The notes below the pieces were generated by a model. That model was not told the origin of the DNA. It saw only the letters and a program-made list of their open reading frames with translations, and did no database searches. Shown piece by piece: positions 26,166-35,900 of a stretch of 58,484 nt of DNA; the stretch's first letter is position 1; each line of letters starts with the position of its first letter. This DNA comes from Harenicola maris (GTDB lineage: Bacteria > Pseudomonadota > Alphaproteobacteria > Rhodobacterales > Rhodobacteraceae): contig JADQAZ010000005.1 in NCBI GenBank assembly GCA_018524345.1, forward strand, positions 1 through 58,484, written 5' to 3'. The translations under genes and the position numbers were made by a program.

Positions 26166-27065
26166 CTAACCCAGTTGCGCGGGCAAGTCCAAACCCCGCA
26201 GCACATCCTGCGCCGCCATGGGCTTCTTGCCGGGCCGCTGCGCCTGCAACACCTCCACCGCGCCGCTGCCGCAGGCAATGGTGAAACCGCTCAAAACCTG
26301 CCCCGGCGCGCCCGCGCCTTCGGCCAAGCGGCTCCGCAAAAGCTTGATCCGCTCGCCGTTCACCTCGCACCAAGCCCCCGGAAAGGGCGAGAGGCCACGG
26401 ATCAACCGATCCACATCCTGCGCCGCGGCGCTCCAATCGATCCGCGCCTCGGCCTTGTCGATCTTATGGGCATAGGTCACCCCCGCCTCGGGCTGCACCC
26501 GCGCGGTCAGCCCGCCCAAACTCTCCAAGGCCTGCACGATCAACTCCGCCCCGAGAGCCGAAAGACGCCCCTCCAGATCGCGCGTCGTATCCTCGCCCGA
26601 AATCGGTGTGCGCCCCTCCAGCAGGACAGGGCCGGTGTCCAAACCGGCCTCCATCTGCATGATGCCCACACCGGTCTCCGCATCCCCGGCCATAATCGCA
26701 CGGTGGATCGGCGCCGCACCGCGCCAGCGGGGCAACAGCGAGGCGTGGATGTTCAAACAGCCATGCTCCGGCGCATCCAGAACCGCCTGCGGCAGGATCA
26801 AACCATAGGCCACAACCACCGCCACATCGGCCCCAAGGGCGGCAAACTCCGCCTGCGCCTCGGCCTTCTTCAGCGATACAGGATGGCGCACCGGCAATCC
26901 CAATTCCTCGGCCCGCGCCTGCACCGGACTGGGCCGGTCCTTCTTGCCGCGACCCGCGGGGCGCGGCGGCTGGGAATAGACACAAACCACCTCGTGCCCC
27001 GCCTCGACCAAGGCCTCAAGCGGCCCGACAGAGAACGCAGGCGTTCCCATAAACACAACCTTCAT
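26166..27065 (-). CDS. fmt: Methionyl-tRNA formyltransferase
   Basis: Formylates Met-tRNAi using 10-formyl-tetrahydrofolate for translation initiation. The 299-residue product has MGTPAF at the N-terminus, the formyl-folate site [14 protein letters not shown] with the catalytic Asn-His-Asp context, and [11 protein letters not shown]. Its ATG overlaps the stop of the deformylase-like gene by 4 bases, giving the operon def-def paralogue-fmt and thus adding and removing the formyl group from one transcript. Confidence 0.96.
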   Translation of the reverse strand: MKVVFMGTPAFSVGPLEALVEAGHEVVCVYSQPPRPAGRGKKDRPSPVQARAEELGLPVRHPVSLKKAEAQAEFAALGADVAVVVAYGLILPQAVLDAPEHGCLNIHASLLPRWRGAAPIHRAIMAGDAETGVGIMQMEAGLDTGPVLLEGRTPISGEDTTRDLEGRLSALGAELIVQALESLGGLTARVQPEAGVTYAHKIDKAEARIDWSAAAQDVDRLIRGLSPFPGAWCEVNGERIKLLRSRLAEGAGAPGQVLSGFTIACGSGAVEVLQAQRPGKKPMAAQDVLRGLDLPAQLG

Positions 27066-27559
27066 CGCGCCACCTTCCCTGCCTTCTTTAACACCATCGC
27101 ACGGCGTGTCCGGCTCAACCTGTCAAAATACATCCGGCCCGCAAGATGATCGATCTGGTGCTGCACAGAGGTGGCCCAGACTTTTTCAAAAGTCTGCCGC
27201 ACCCGCATCCCCGTATGGTCCGTAAAAGCGACGATAACCTTTGCTGGCCGCTTAAGCTGCGCCGACACACCGGGCAGGTTCGGGCTGCCCTCGGGATGGG
27301 CATAAAGCTCCTCCGAGGCCTCGATCACCTCGGGGTTGGCCATCCGCACGGCGCGCCCGCGTTCCTCCGAGGCATCCACAACCGCCAGCCGCTGCATCAC
27401 GCCGATCTGCGGCGCGGCAAGGCCAAGGCCGGGCATGGCCTCCATCGTGTCGATCATGTCGTCCCAGATGGCGCGCACCTCGTCCGAAATCTCGCCCACA
27501 TCCGCGCAGGCCGTCCTAAGCCGCGCATCCGGCCAAGGCACAAAGGGCCGCACCGCCAT
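27062..27559 (-). CDS. Degenerate peptide-deformylase-like protein
   Basis: A 165-residue homologue of the neighbouring deformylase. Motif 1 is intact ([10 protein letters not shown], residues 44-53). Motif 2, EGCLS in active enzymes, is EGSPN (90-94), so the metal-ligand Cys is Ser 92. Motif 3, HEIDH, is HQIDH (134-138), so the catalytic Glu is Gln 135. Both metal His remain. By family knowledge this should abolish normal Fe/Zn deformylase chemistry. The frame is intact and coupled to fmt by a 4-base overlap, which argues for a retained role, perhaps binding nascent chains or ribosomes. Confidence 0.9.
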   Translation of the reverse strand: MAVRPFVPWPDARLRTACADVGEISDEVRAIWDDMIDTMEAMPGLGLAAPQIGVMQRLAVVDASEERGRAVRMANPEVIEASEELYAHPEGSPNLPGVSAQLKRPAKVIVAFTDHTGMRVRQTFEKVWATSVQHQIDHLAGRMYFDRLSRTRRAMVLKKAGKVAR

Positions 27560-27564
27560 AGCGG

Positions 27565-28086
27565 CTAGGCCCGCGCCCGTTCGCGTTTCAGCTTTTGCAT
27601 CTTGCGCGTGATCATCTGCCGCTTCAGCGGCTTGAGGTAGTCAATGAACAGCTTGCCGTTCAGGTGGTCGATCTCGTGCTGCACGCAGGTCGCCCAGAGT
27701 CCGGCGAAATCCTCTTCCGCGCTCTTGCCATCAATCCCCTGCCACCGCACGCGCACTTCGGCAGGGCGCTCCACATCGGCGTATTGGTCGGGGATCGACA
27801 GGCACCCCTCCTCATAGGTGGAAAGCCCCTCGGAAGCCCAGATCACCTCCGGGTTGATCAACACCATGGGACGGGGGGCCTCGCCCTCCTCCTTGACGCA
27901 GTCCATCACCAGAACGCGCTCCATCACGCCAATCTGCGGCGCCGCCAGCCCGATCCCGGGGGCGTCATACATGGTTTCCAGCATGTCATCTGCCAGACGC
28001 TGCAATTCCACACCAAAATCGCCCACTGTTTCAGCAGGTTTCTTGAGCCGCGGGTCGGGGTGTATCAAAATATCACGAAGAGCCAT
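27565..28086 (-). CDS. def: Peptide deformylase
   Basis: Metallo-hydrolase that removes the formyl group from nascent proteins. The 173-residue product has all three motifs in canonical form: [10 protein letters not shown] (44-53), EGCLS with metal-ligand Cys 95, and HEIDH (137-141) with the catalytic Glu 138. I chose the ATG at 28086, giving the usual MALRDILIHPDPRL start; the frame is open upstream. The degenerate paralogue begins 5 bases downstream. Confidence 0.97.
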   Translation of the reverse strand: MALRDILIHPDPRLKKPAETVGDFGVELQRLADDMLETMYDAPGIGLAAPQIGVMERVLVMDCVKEEGEAPRPMVLINPEVIWASEGLSTYEEGCLSIPDQYADVERPAEVRVRWQGIDGKSAEEDFAGLWATCVQHEIDHLNGKLFIDYLKPLKRQMITRKMQKLKRERARA

Positions 28087-28100
28087 GCAAGGGGATTTAG

Positions 28101-28130
28101 GCGATGCCAGTTGCGCTTGCAACCGCTGGC
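28101..28130. other. Inverted repeat between def and the PatB-like gene
   Basis: GCCAG-TTGC-GCTT-GCAA-CCG-CTGGC forms a hairpin with one 3-base bulge, in the 88-base divergent region. It could be a leader structure or an operator; support is limited to symmetry. Confidence 0.35.
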
Positions 28131-28174
28131 GTCGGCGTTAGCTTGGCGGCAACACTCTAAAGGAGCTCCCCCAA

Positions 28175-29344
28175 ATGAATTTCGACACCCCGATCGACCG
28201 CCGCGGCACACATTGTGTCAAATGGGACGCCATGGAAAACATCTATGGCGTAAGCCCCCACGACGGGCTGGCGATGTGGGTGGCCGATATGGAATTCCAC
28301 CCGCCGCAGGTGGTGCAAGACGCGATCAAGGCGATGCATGACCACGGCGTCTATGGCTACTTTGGCGACGACAGCAAATACCGCGCATCGATCCAGTGGT
28401 GGATGAAGGAACGCCACAGCTGGGATCTCGACCCCGCGCATATCTTTACCACCCACGGCCTCGTCCACGGCACCGGCATGTGCGTCGACGCCTTCACCAA
28501 ACCGGGCGATGGGGTCATCCTGTTCACCCCCGTCTACCACGCCTTCGCCCGCGTGATCGCGGCTGCTGGCCGCGAGGTTGTCGAATGCAATCTGGTCAAC
28601 AATCAGGGCCGCTACGAGATGGATTTTGACGCCTACGACGCGCAGATGACCGGGAACGAGCGCATGCTGATGCTCTGCTCGCCCCATAACCCCGGCGGCC
28701 GGGTCTGGACCCGCGCCGAGCTGGAAGGCGTCGCCGCCTTCGCCCGCCGTCACGAGCTGATCATCGTCTCCGACGAAATCCACCATGACCTCGTCATGCC
28801 CGGCCATACCCACATCCCCATGGCCCATATCAAAGGGATCGAGGACCGCCTCGTGATGATGACGGCCACCACCAAAACCTTCAACATCGCCGGAAGCCAC
28901 ACCGGCAATGTCATCATCGCCGACGAGGGCCTGCGCAGCGCCTTCGCCAAACGCATGGGCGCCCTCGGCATCTCGCCGAACTCCTTTGGCCTGTTCATGA
29001 CCACCGCCGCCTATTCCCCCGAAGGGGCCGAATGGGTCGAGGCCGTGGTGGCCTATATCGACGGCAACCGCCGCCTCTTCGACGAGGCTATCGCGCAAAT
29101 CCCCGGCCTCTCCTCCATGCCGCTGGAGGCCACCTACCTGTCATGGGTCGACTTCGAGGGCACCGGCATGACCCGCGATGAATTCACCGACCGCGTGCAG
29201 AAACAGGCCAAAATCGCCCCCAACCACGGGCCGACCTTCGGCTCCGGCGGCGAAAACTTCCTGCGTTTCAACATCGCCGCCCCCCGCGCCATGGTGCAAG
29301 AAGCCGCCGAACGCCTGACCGCCGCCTTCAGCGATTTGCAGTAA
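28175..29344 (+). CDS. PatB/MalY-like PLP aminotransferase or C-S lyase
   Basis: A 389-residue fold-type I PLP enzyme. The PLP Lys is K234 in TATTKTFNIAG; HNPGGRVW and VSDEIHHDLV are the conserved Asn and Asp regions. The start (FDTPIDRRGTHCVKWD) and overall pattern match the MalY/PatB group, which includes cystathionine beta-lyases and related C-S lyases. Sulfur-amino-acid metabolism is therefore the best guess, but an aminotransferase role cannot be excluded. AAAGGAG precedes the ATG. Confidence 0.85.
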   Translation: MNFDTPIDRRGTHCVKWDAMENIYGVSPHDGLAMWVADMEFHPPQVVQDAIKAMHDHGVYGYFGDDSKYRASIQWWMKERHSWDLDPAHIFTTHGLVHGTGMCVDAFTKPGDGVILFTPVYHAFARVIAAAGREVVECNLVNNQGRYEMDFDAYDAQMTGNERMLMLCSPHNPGGRVWTRAELEGVAAFARRHELIIVSDEIHHDLVMPGHTHIPMAHIKGIEDRLVMMTATTKTFNIAGSHTGNVIIADEGLRSAFAKRMGALGISPNSFGLFMTTAAYSPEGAEWVEAVVAYIDGNRRLFDEAIAQIPGLSSMPLEATYLSWVDFEGTGMTRDEFTDRVQKQAKIAPNHGPTFGSGGENFLRFNIAAPRAMVQEAAERLTAAFSDLQ

Positions 29345-29372
29345 CCAAGGCCCCCGGGTTACCCTCACCCCC

Positions 29373-29894
29373 ATGCGGCGAACCCTCTACTCCATCGGCC
29401 TTGGCGGCGCCCTCTTTGCGGCGGGCGTCTTCTATGGCCAGATTCGGCCCACCCTGCCGCCCCCTGCCCTGACCGGGCAGGTGGACCGCATCGTGATCGA
29501 CAAATCGGACCGCGAAATGGTGGTCTACCGCGAGGGCCGCGCCCTCAAACGCTACGGGGTCGCCCTCGGCTTTGCCCCCGCAGGGGACAAAGAGCGCGAG
29601 GGCGACGGCAAAACCCCCGAGGGCATCTATAAAATCGACCGCAGAAACCCCAACAGCAGCTACCACCTCTCCCTCGGCATCAACTACCCCCTGCCAGAGG
29701 ACCGCAGCCGCGCCCGCGCGGGCGGCTATTCCCCCGGCGGCGATATCTTTATCCACGGCCAACCCAAGGGCATCACCGGCCTGCGCTGGATCACCGAGGA
29801 CTGGACCCTTGGCTGCATCGCGGTATCCAACGCCGCCATGGACGAGCTCTACCCCGCCATCGCCCTCGGCGTAGAGGTCGAAATCCGCCCCTGA
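29373..29894 (+). CDS. L,D-transpeptidase (YkuD domain)
   Basis: A 173-residue protein with an N-terminal signal anchor (about 5-22) and a YkuD domain. The catalytic motif is present as HG at 128-129 and WTLGCIAVSN with Cys 148. It should form or break 3-3 cross-links in peptidoglycan or attach lipoproteins. It has no peptidoglycan-binding domain. It starts 28 bases after the PatB-like gene, so the two may share a transcript. Confidence 0.92.
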   Translation: MRRTLYSIGLGGALFAAGVFYGQIRPTLPPPALTGQVDRIVIDKSDREMVVYREGRALKRYGVALGFAPAGDKEREGDGKTPEGIYKIDRRNPNSSYHLSLGINYPLPEDRSRARAGGYSPGGDIFIHGQPKGITGLRWITEDWTLGCIAVSNAAMDELYPAIALGVEVEIRP

Positions 29895-30013
29895 CCGCCC
29901 CCCTGACCACCCGCACCCTGTGCATCCACGCAGGCCAGCCGCGCGCGAATCCTTAAAGACAGGGCCCCCTCCCCTTCGCTACACCTGCAGCGGCAAACAA
30001 AGGGAGCACCCCA

Positions 30014-30988
30014 ATGGGACAGTTGGTCGACGGCACATGGCAGGACACGTGGTATGATACCAAATCCACAGGGGGCAAATTCGTCCGCTCCACCTCCGGC
30101 TTCCGCAACTGGGTCACCGCAGACGGCAGCGCAGGCCCCTCCGGCAAGGGCGGCTTCAAGGCAGAGGCAGGGCGCTATCACCTCTATGTCTCCTACGCCT
30201 GCCCATGGGCACATCGCACTCTGATCTTCCGCGCGCTCAAGGGGCTGACGGACCTGATCGACGTCTCGGTCGTCCACCCCCATATGCTCTCCGATGGCTG
30301 GACCTTCGAAACAGATTTCCCCGGCGCCACAGGCGACACCCAGTTCGGCCTGCCCTTCATGCGCGATATCTACACTCGCGCCGACCCCGGCATCTCCGGC
30401 CGCGTCACGGTGCCGGTCCTCTGGGACAAACAGCAAAACACCATCGTCTCCAACGAATCCTCAGAAATCATCCGCATGTTCAATTCCGCCTTCGACGGGA
30501 TCACAGGCAACACGGATGACTACTGGCCCGAACCCATGCGAGAGCAGATCGAGGCAGTCAACGAGCGCATCTACGACACGCTGAACAACGGCGTCTACAA
30601 AGCAGGCTTCGCCACCACGCAAGAGGCCTATGACAGCGCCGTCCTCCCCCTGTTCGACACGCTCGACTGGCTCGAAACCATCCTGCAAACCAACCGCTAC
30701 CTGATGGGCGACAAAGTGACAGAGGCCGACTGGCGCCTCTTTGCCACGCTGGTGCGTTTCGATCCGGTCTATCACCTACATTTCAAATGCAACCGCAAGC
30801 GGATCATCGATTACCCGAACCTCTGGGCCTACACGCGAGAGCTCTATCAATGGCCCGGCGTGGCAGAGACGGTGAACTTCGACCATATCGTGCGCCACTA
30901 CCTCTACAGCCACGACACCATCAATCCCCACCGGATCATCCCGATCAACCCGGTGCTGGATTGGAACAGCCCCCACAACCGCGGCTAA
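30014..30988 (+). CDS. Glutathionyl-hydroquinone reductase
   Basis: A 324-residue Xi-class glutathione transferase that reduces glutathionyl-hydroquinones. The catalytic Cys is C63 in SYACPWAHRTL; the FETDFPGATGD and DHIVRHYLYSH segments and the C-terminal NPVLDWN region are typical of the YqjG/ECM4 family. AGGGAG lies before the ATG. It is convergent with the receiver-domain gene, 14 bases apart. Confidence 0.93.
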   Translation: MGQLVDGTWQDTWYDTKSTGGKFVRSTSGFRNWVTADGSAGPSGKGGFKAEAGRYHLYVSYACPWAHRTLIFRALKGLTDLIDVSVVHPHMLSDGWTFETDFPGATGDTQFGLPFMRDIYTRADPGISGRVTVPVLWDKQQNTIVSNESSEIIRMFNSAFDGITGNTDDYWPEPMREQIEAVNERIYDTLNNGVYKAGFATTQEAYDSAVLPLFDTLDWLETILQTNRYLMGDKVTEADWRLFATLVRFDPVYHLHFKCNRKRIIDYPNLWAYTRELYQWPGVAETVNFDHIVRHYLYSHDTINPHRIIPINPVLDWNSPHNRG

Positions 30989-31002
30989 AGGCGAAGGGTG
31001 GC

Positions 31003-31368
31003 TCAGGCCACCCCGGCGCCGTAATGGGTCACCAGCTCGGCCAGATCACCGGGCGGTGTGGCCGACTGGATAAAGGCACAGGCATTGGGCGCATGGGCAA
31101 AGATCGACCCATCCGAGAAAAAGCTCGTGTTGGTCACAAAGACAACCTTGGCGTCCGGCTGCCGGTAGCTGGCGAAATCCGACACGGCAAGCGCACTGCC
31201 CTCGTCCAGCATCAAATCCAGAACAATGGCGTTGAACTGGTGCTCGGCAAGAATATCCGTCGCCATCGTCTGGCTCGAGGCCGTCATCACCCAAGCACCG
31301 AGGCGCTCCAAATGGCGCCGCCAAAGGCGACCAAGCTCGGGGTTTGACTCAACGATAAGGACGTTCAT
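31003..31368 (-). CDS. Orphan receiver-domain protein with atypical active site
   Basis: A 121-residue single receiver domain with no output domain. The phospho-acceptor Asp 51 (IVLDLML) and Thr 79 are present. The usual acidic pair is Glu 7-Ser 8, and the conserved Lys is Gln 101 (FIQSATPP). By family knowledge these changes weaken or prevent normal phosphotransfer. No kinase gene is adjacent. A CtrA-like site lies about 60 bases upstream of its start, suggesting cell-cycle control. Confidence 0.85.
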   Translation of the reverse strand: MNVLIVESNPELGRLWRRHLERLGAWVMTASSQTMATDILAEHQFNAIVLDLMLDEGSALAVSDFASYRQPDAKVVFVTNTSFFSDGSIFAHAPNACAFIQSATPPGDLAELVTHYGAGVA

Positions 31369-31426
31369 CCGCGACTCCGTAAATTTGGGGAACTGATTAA
31401 GTTAACAAACTCCTGCGCCCGAAATC

Positions 31427-31441
31427 CTAACAAATGGTTAA
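31427..31441 (-). promoter_or_regulatory. CtrA-like binding site upstream of the orphan receiver gene
   Basis: On the minus strand TTAA-CCATTTG-TTAG differs at one base from the CtrA consensus TTAA-N7-TTAA, and contains TTAACCAT, the half-site form known from Caulobacter. It lies 59 bases upstream of the receiver ATG. The 221-base gap between the receiver and MltB-like genes (31369-31589) holds no further gene that I can support. Confidence 0.5.
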
Positions 31442-31589
31442 TGGCCGATCCCCAAGTCCCGATTATCGCATATTTTCCACGCCTAGGCGCTTCGCCGCCT
31501 GCCTCAGCTTGGTTAACCCAGCGGAAACTAGCCGTTTTGAAAATCCTGCCATAAAAGGCTTGGTAACAATTGATTTAAGGAGATTTCCC

Positions 31590-32801
31590 ATGCGCCTCAC
31601 CCCCAGATCCCCGCGCCGCGCCCCCGCCCATCTGGTGCCCGCCGCCGCGGCCCTCACCCTGCTGCTCTCCGCCGCCCCGGCCCTCGCCAAATGCGGCGGT
31701 TCCTTCAGCAACTTCCTCAAAGGCGTGAAATCCGAAGCCGTCTCCAAAGGCCACGCCCCCGCCACCGTCGACCGCTTCCTTGCCTCCGCCCGCCAAGACA
31801 GCAAAACCCTCAAGGCCGACCGCGCCCAAGGCGTGTTCAAAATGGCCTTCACCGACTTCTCCCGCCGCGTCATCAGCCAAGGCCGCCTGAACAAAGGCCA
31901 AGCCAATGCGAAAAACTATGCCCAAACCCTGCGCCGGGCAGAGGCCAACTACGGCGTTCCCGCAGGCGTGCTTCTGGCCTTCTGGGCGCTGGAAACCGAC
32001 TACGGCGCGGTGCAAGGCAACTTCAACACCCTCAACAGCCTGCTCACCCTCAGCCACGATTGCCGCCGGCCGGAACTCTTCCGCCCGCAAATCTTCGCGG
32101 CGCTAGAGCTTTATGAACGCGGCGACTTCAGCCCCGCCAACACCAAGGGCGCATGGGCAGGCGAAATCGGCATGGTCCAGATGCTCCCCGAAGACATCCT
32201 AACCAACGGCGTCGACGGCGATGGCGATGGCAAAGTCTCCCTCAAAACCTCCGCCCCCGACGCCCTGCTCTCCGGCGCAAAAATGGTCCAGACCCTCGGC
32301 TGGCGCAAAGGCGAACCATGGCTGCAAGAGGTCACCCTGCCCTCGAACCTCGACTGGTCCAAAACCGGCCTGACAACCACAATGAAAGTCTCCGACTGGG
32401 CCAAGCAGGGCGTAAAACCCCGCAGCGGCTCCCTCGGCCCGTCAAACCTGCAGGCCTCGGTCCTGCTGCCCCAAGGCCGCAAAGGCCCCGCCTTCCTCGC
32501 CTACCCCAACTTCAACGTCTACTTCGAATGGAACCAAAGCTTCGTCTACGTGACCACAGCCGCCTACTTCGCCACCCGCCTCTCCGGCGCGCCAGTCTAT
32601 AACGCCGGCAACCCCGACCCCGCGCTCAGCGATGGCCAGATGAAATCCCTGCAAAAGAAACTCGCCAACCGCGGCTACGACGTCGGCAAAATCGACGGCA
32701 TCCTCGGCGCCAAAACCCGCGCCGCTGTGCAAAAGGAACAATCCCGCCTCGGCCTCCCCGCCGACGCATGGCCCACCAAAGACCTCCTGAACAGGCTCTG
32801 A
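31590..32801 (+). CDS. MltB-like lytic murein transglycosylase with peptidoglycan-binding domain
   Basis: A 403-residue secreted enzyme. It has a signal peptide (to about residue 36), an SLT_2/MltB catalytic domain with the likely catalytic Glu 135 in FWALETDYGAVQGNFNTL, and a C-terminal PG_binding_1 domain from about 345. It cleaves peptidoglycan strands to 1,6-anhydro products. The Cys after the signal peptide is not in a lipobox, so it is probably soluble. AAGGAGA precedes the ATG at 31590; the frame is open further upstream. It is convergent with smc. Confidence 0.92.
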   Translation: MRLTPRSPRRAPAHLVPAAAALTLLLSAAPALAKCGGSFSNFLKGVKSEAVSKGHAPATVDRFLASARQDSKTLKADRAQGVFKMAFTDFSRRVISQGRLNKGQANAKNYAQTLRRAEANYGVPAGVLLAFWALETDYGAVQGNFNTLNSLLTLSHDCRRPELFRPQIFAALELYERGDFSPANTKGAWAGEIGMVQMLPEDILTNGVDGDGDGKVSLKTSAPDALLSGAKMVQTLGWRKGEPWLQEVTLPSNLDWSKTGLTTTMKVSDWAKQGVKPRSGSLGPSNLQASVLLPQGRKGPAFLAYPNFNVYFEWNQSFVYVTTAAYFATRLSGAPVYNAGNPDPALSDGQMKSLQKKLANRGYDVGKIDGILGAKTRAAVQKEQSRLGLPADAWPTKDLLNRL

Positions 32802-32833
32802 CCGGGTTCCAAAAACTTTTATGCCTCCGGCGG

Positions 32834-32900
32834 GGATATTTGACCCAATAAGAAGCACAGGCGCACAACAAGGCTGGCCTTCTTATTGGTAAAAATATCC
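32834..32900. repeat. Inverted pair of intergenic repeat arms
   Basis: GGATATTT-N3-CCAATAAGAAG (32834-32855) is the exact inverse of CTTCTTATTGG-N3-AAATATCC (32879-32900) except for the three N bases. The pair could fold into a long hairpin or cruciform in the 157-base convergent gap between the MltB-like gene and smc. The left copy continues outward as CCCGCCGGAGGCAT on the minus strand. Confidence 0.85.
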
Positions 32901-32932
32901 CGGGGGAGCGCAAAGCGCGGGGGCGGAGCCCC
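32879..32932 (+). repeat. Intergenic structured repeat, copy 2
   Basis: Same design as the copy at 24711-24768: CTTCTTATTGG, three bases, AAATATCCCGGGGGA, then a hairpin GCGC-AAA-GCGC, then GGGGC-GGA-GCCCC. The first stem has a different sequence from copy 1 (GGCC there), but base pairing is kept. Confidence 0.8.
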
Positions 32933-32953
32933 AAAAAATTCGGAGGATTTTTT
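32933..32953. terminator. AT hairpin between the MltB-like gene and smc
   Basis: AAAAAAT and ATTTTTT form a 7-bp stem with a 7-base loop, directly after the GC-rich hairpin of the repeat. It could act as a bidirectional terminator for the convergent genes. Confidence 0.45.
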
Positions 32954-32958
32954 CGCTC

Positions 32959-35900
32959 TTAGGCGACGAGGGCCTCGGCCTTCTTCAGGTCAACCGAAAC
33001 AAGCTGGCTCACGCCCTGCTCCTGCATGGTCACCCCGAACAAGCGGTCCATCCGGCTCATCGTGACCGCATGGTGGGTGATCACCAAAAAACGCGTATTC
33101 GTGCGCCGTGTCATCTCGTCCAGCATGTCGCAAAAGCGCGTGACATTGGCGTCGTCCAAAGGCGCGTCGACCTCGTCCAGCACACAGATCGGCGCAGGGT
33201 TGGCAAGGAACACCGCAAAGATCAGGGCGAGCGCCGTCAGCGTCTGTTCCCCGCCGGAGAGCAGCGAGAGCGTCGACAGTTTCTTGCCCGGAGGCTGGCA
33301 CATAATCTCAAGCCCGGCCTCAAGCGGATCATCGCTCTCCACCAACTCAAGCCGCGCTTCCCCGCCGCCGAACAGGTGTTTGAATAGGGTGCCGAAGCTG
33401 CCGTTCACCTCCTCGAAGGCCGTCAAAAGCCGCTCGCGCCCCTCTCGGTTCAGGCTGGCGATCCCGTTGCGCAGGGTGCGGATGGCTTCCTCCAAATCGG
33501 CCTTCTCGGACACCAGCAGGTCATGCTCTTCAGACACCTCCTTGGCATCCTCCTCCGCCCGCAGGTTCACCGCCCCAAGGGCATCCCGCTGCCGGCGCAG
33601 CTTTGAGATATCCGCCTCGATCTTCTCGGCATCGGGGATCTTCTCCGGATCGGCGCCCAGCTTTTCAAGCAGGGCTTGCGGCGCGATCTCCAGTTCCTCT
33701 TCGATCCGGTGCGCGGCGGCCTGCGCCGCCTCTTTCACCGCCTCAACCCGCGCCTCGGCGGCTGCGCGTTTCTCGCGCGCTTCCGAGGCGGCGGCGGCGG
33801 CGGCGCGGGCGGTGATCTCCGCCTCCCGCAGCTCGGTCTCCCCCGCCCGCAAAGCCTCTGTCGAGGCACGGCGGCGGGTGGAGGCCTCATCGATCCCGGC
33901 CTGCATCTTGGCACGCCGCGCCTCCAGCGCATCCGGCGCCGCGCTCGCGCTCTCGAACTCCGCCTCGGAGGCCGCGCGGCGCTCGCTCAGCTCGGCCTGA
34001 CGCTGCTCCGCTGTCGACAGCCGGTCTCGCCATGTCTTCTGCTCGCGCTCGATCTCCCGCGCACGGCGTTGGCGCGCCTCGCCCATGCGGCGGATCTCGT
34101 CCTGCAGGGCACGCTTGGCGATCATCTCCTGACGCGCCTCTTCCACCCGCGCCTGCGCCGCCTCAACCCCCGAACGCGCCGCGTCCAGATCGGGCAGCTC
34201 GGCGAGCGCATCGCGGGCCTCGCGCACCCGCGTCTCGGCGGCCTCTGCCTCGGCCGCATGGCGCGACACGGCCAGCTCCGCCGCCTCAAGCCGCGAGGCC
34301 GCCATCGCCGCATCGCTCTCGGCGCGGGACTGTGCGCGGCTCGCCTCTGCCGCGGCCTGATCGGCGCGGCGGCGGGCCTCGCGGGCCTCCTTATCGGCGC
34401 GGGTCAGGTCATCCAGCTCCGAGGTCAGAAGCGCATGCGCCTTGCCCGCCCCAGCGGCCCGCGCCTCGGCTTCCTCAAGGTCCTGACGTAATTCCTGCAT
34501 CCGGTTCATCTGTTGCAACCGCAGCGCGGCGGTCGATCCCGCATCGGCGGCCAAGGCGATGAACCCGTCCCAGCGGAACAAATCCCCCTCTGCCGTCACC
34601 AGCCGTTGCCCCGGCGACAGGTCCCCCTGCGCGGCGACAGCCTCGGCCAAAGAAACCACCCCCGTATGGGTCAACCGGCGGGCCAGAACCTCCGGCCCCG
34701 TCACCACCTCGGACAGGGCCCGCGCCCCGCCCGGCAGGCCGCGCACCTCGCCGTAGGCGGCAAGCGCGGTCCAGCCGGAGGCCTCCGCCCCCTCCACCAC
34801 AGGCGCCTGCAAATCATCGGCCAAAGCCGCCCCAAGCGCCTTTTCAAACCCCGGCGCCACGGTCAGCTGATCCAACAGCTGATCCCCCGCACCGGCCTCC
34901 TTCGCCACCAAGCGCGACAGCGCCCCAAGCTCCGCCTTCAGCGCCCCGGCCTCACCCTCTGCCGCCGACAGGGCCGCCCGCGCGGCGGCCTCCCGCGTCG
35001 CCGCCTCCGTCCGCGCCGTATCGGCCTCGGTCAGGGCGGCCTCCGCGGCCAGAGCCGCCGCCTGCGCGGCAGTCAGGGAGGCCTCGGCCTCCTCCGCCGC
35101 CGCGGCGGCCTTGCCGCCCGCCTCGCTGGCATGGGCCACGGTGGCGCGGGCCTTGTCGGCCTCGGTCTGGTGGCGGTTCAAAGCGGCCTGCGCCTCGGCC
35201 TCCATCCGCTGTGCGGATTGGTGGCGGGCGGACAGGCGGGCGACATCCTCGGTCTCTTGGCTCAGGCCCGCCTCGATCGATTGCAATGTCACAGCGGCCT
35301 CGCGCGCCGCGGCCATGGCCTCGTTCAAACGGTCCTCTTGCCCCGCATCATTCTTGGCCAAACGCGCCGATTCCTCGGCCAGCCGCGCAATCGTCGCCTC
35401 CGCATCGCCGTTCAGTTCCGCCTCGCGGGCGATATCGCGGTCCAGCTGCTCGACCCGCGCCGCAAGCGTTTTGATCAGGGCCTCGGCCCGCGCCTCGTCC
35501 TCGGCCAAACCGCGCTGTTCCACCTCCAGCCGCTGCACCAAGGCCCCCGCAATCGCATCTTCCTCGCGGAGCGCAGGCAGGGCCTCATCCGCCGCATCGC
35601 GGGCCTTGTCGGCCTCCAGCGCCGCCCGCTCCGCAGCCCCCGCCGCCGAAGTGCGCTCTCGCACCTCCGCCGAGAGGGTCTCCACCGCATCCGCCGCCTC
35701 GCGCCAACGCCGATAGAGCAACAGCCCCTCGGACAGGCGCAGATCTGTCCCGATCTCGCGATACCGCGCCGCCTGCCGCGCCTGCCGCGCCAATTGGCCA
35801 AGCTGCGTCGCAAGCGCCTCGATCACGTCATCCACGCGGGCAAGGTTGGTCTCCGCCCCCTTCAGCTTCAACTCCGCCTCATGGCGCCGCTGATAAAGCC

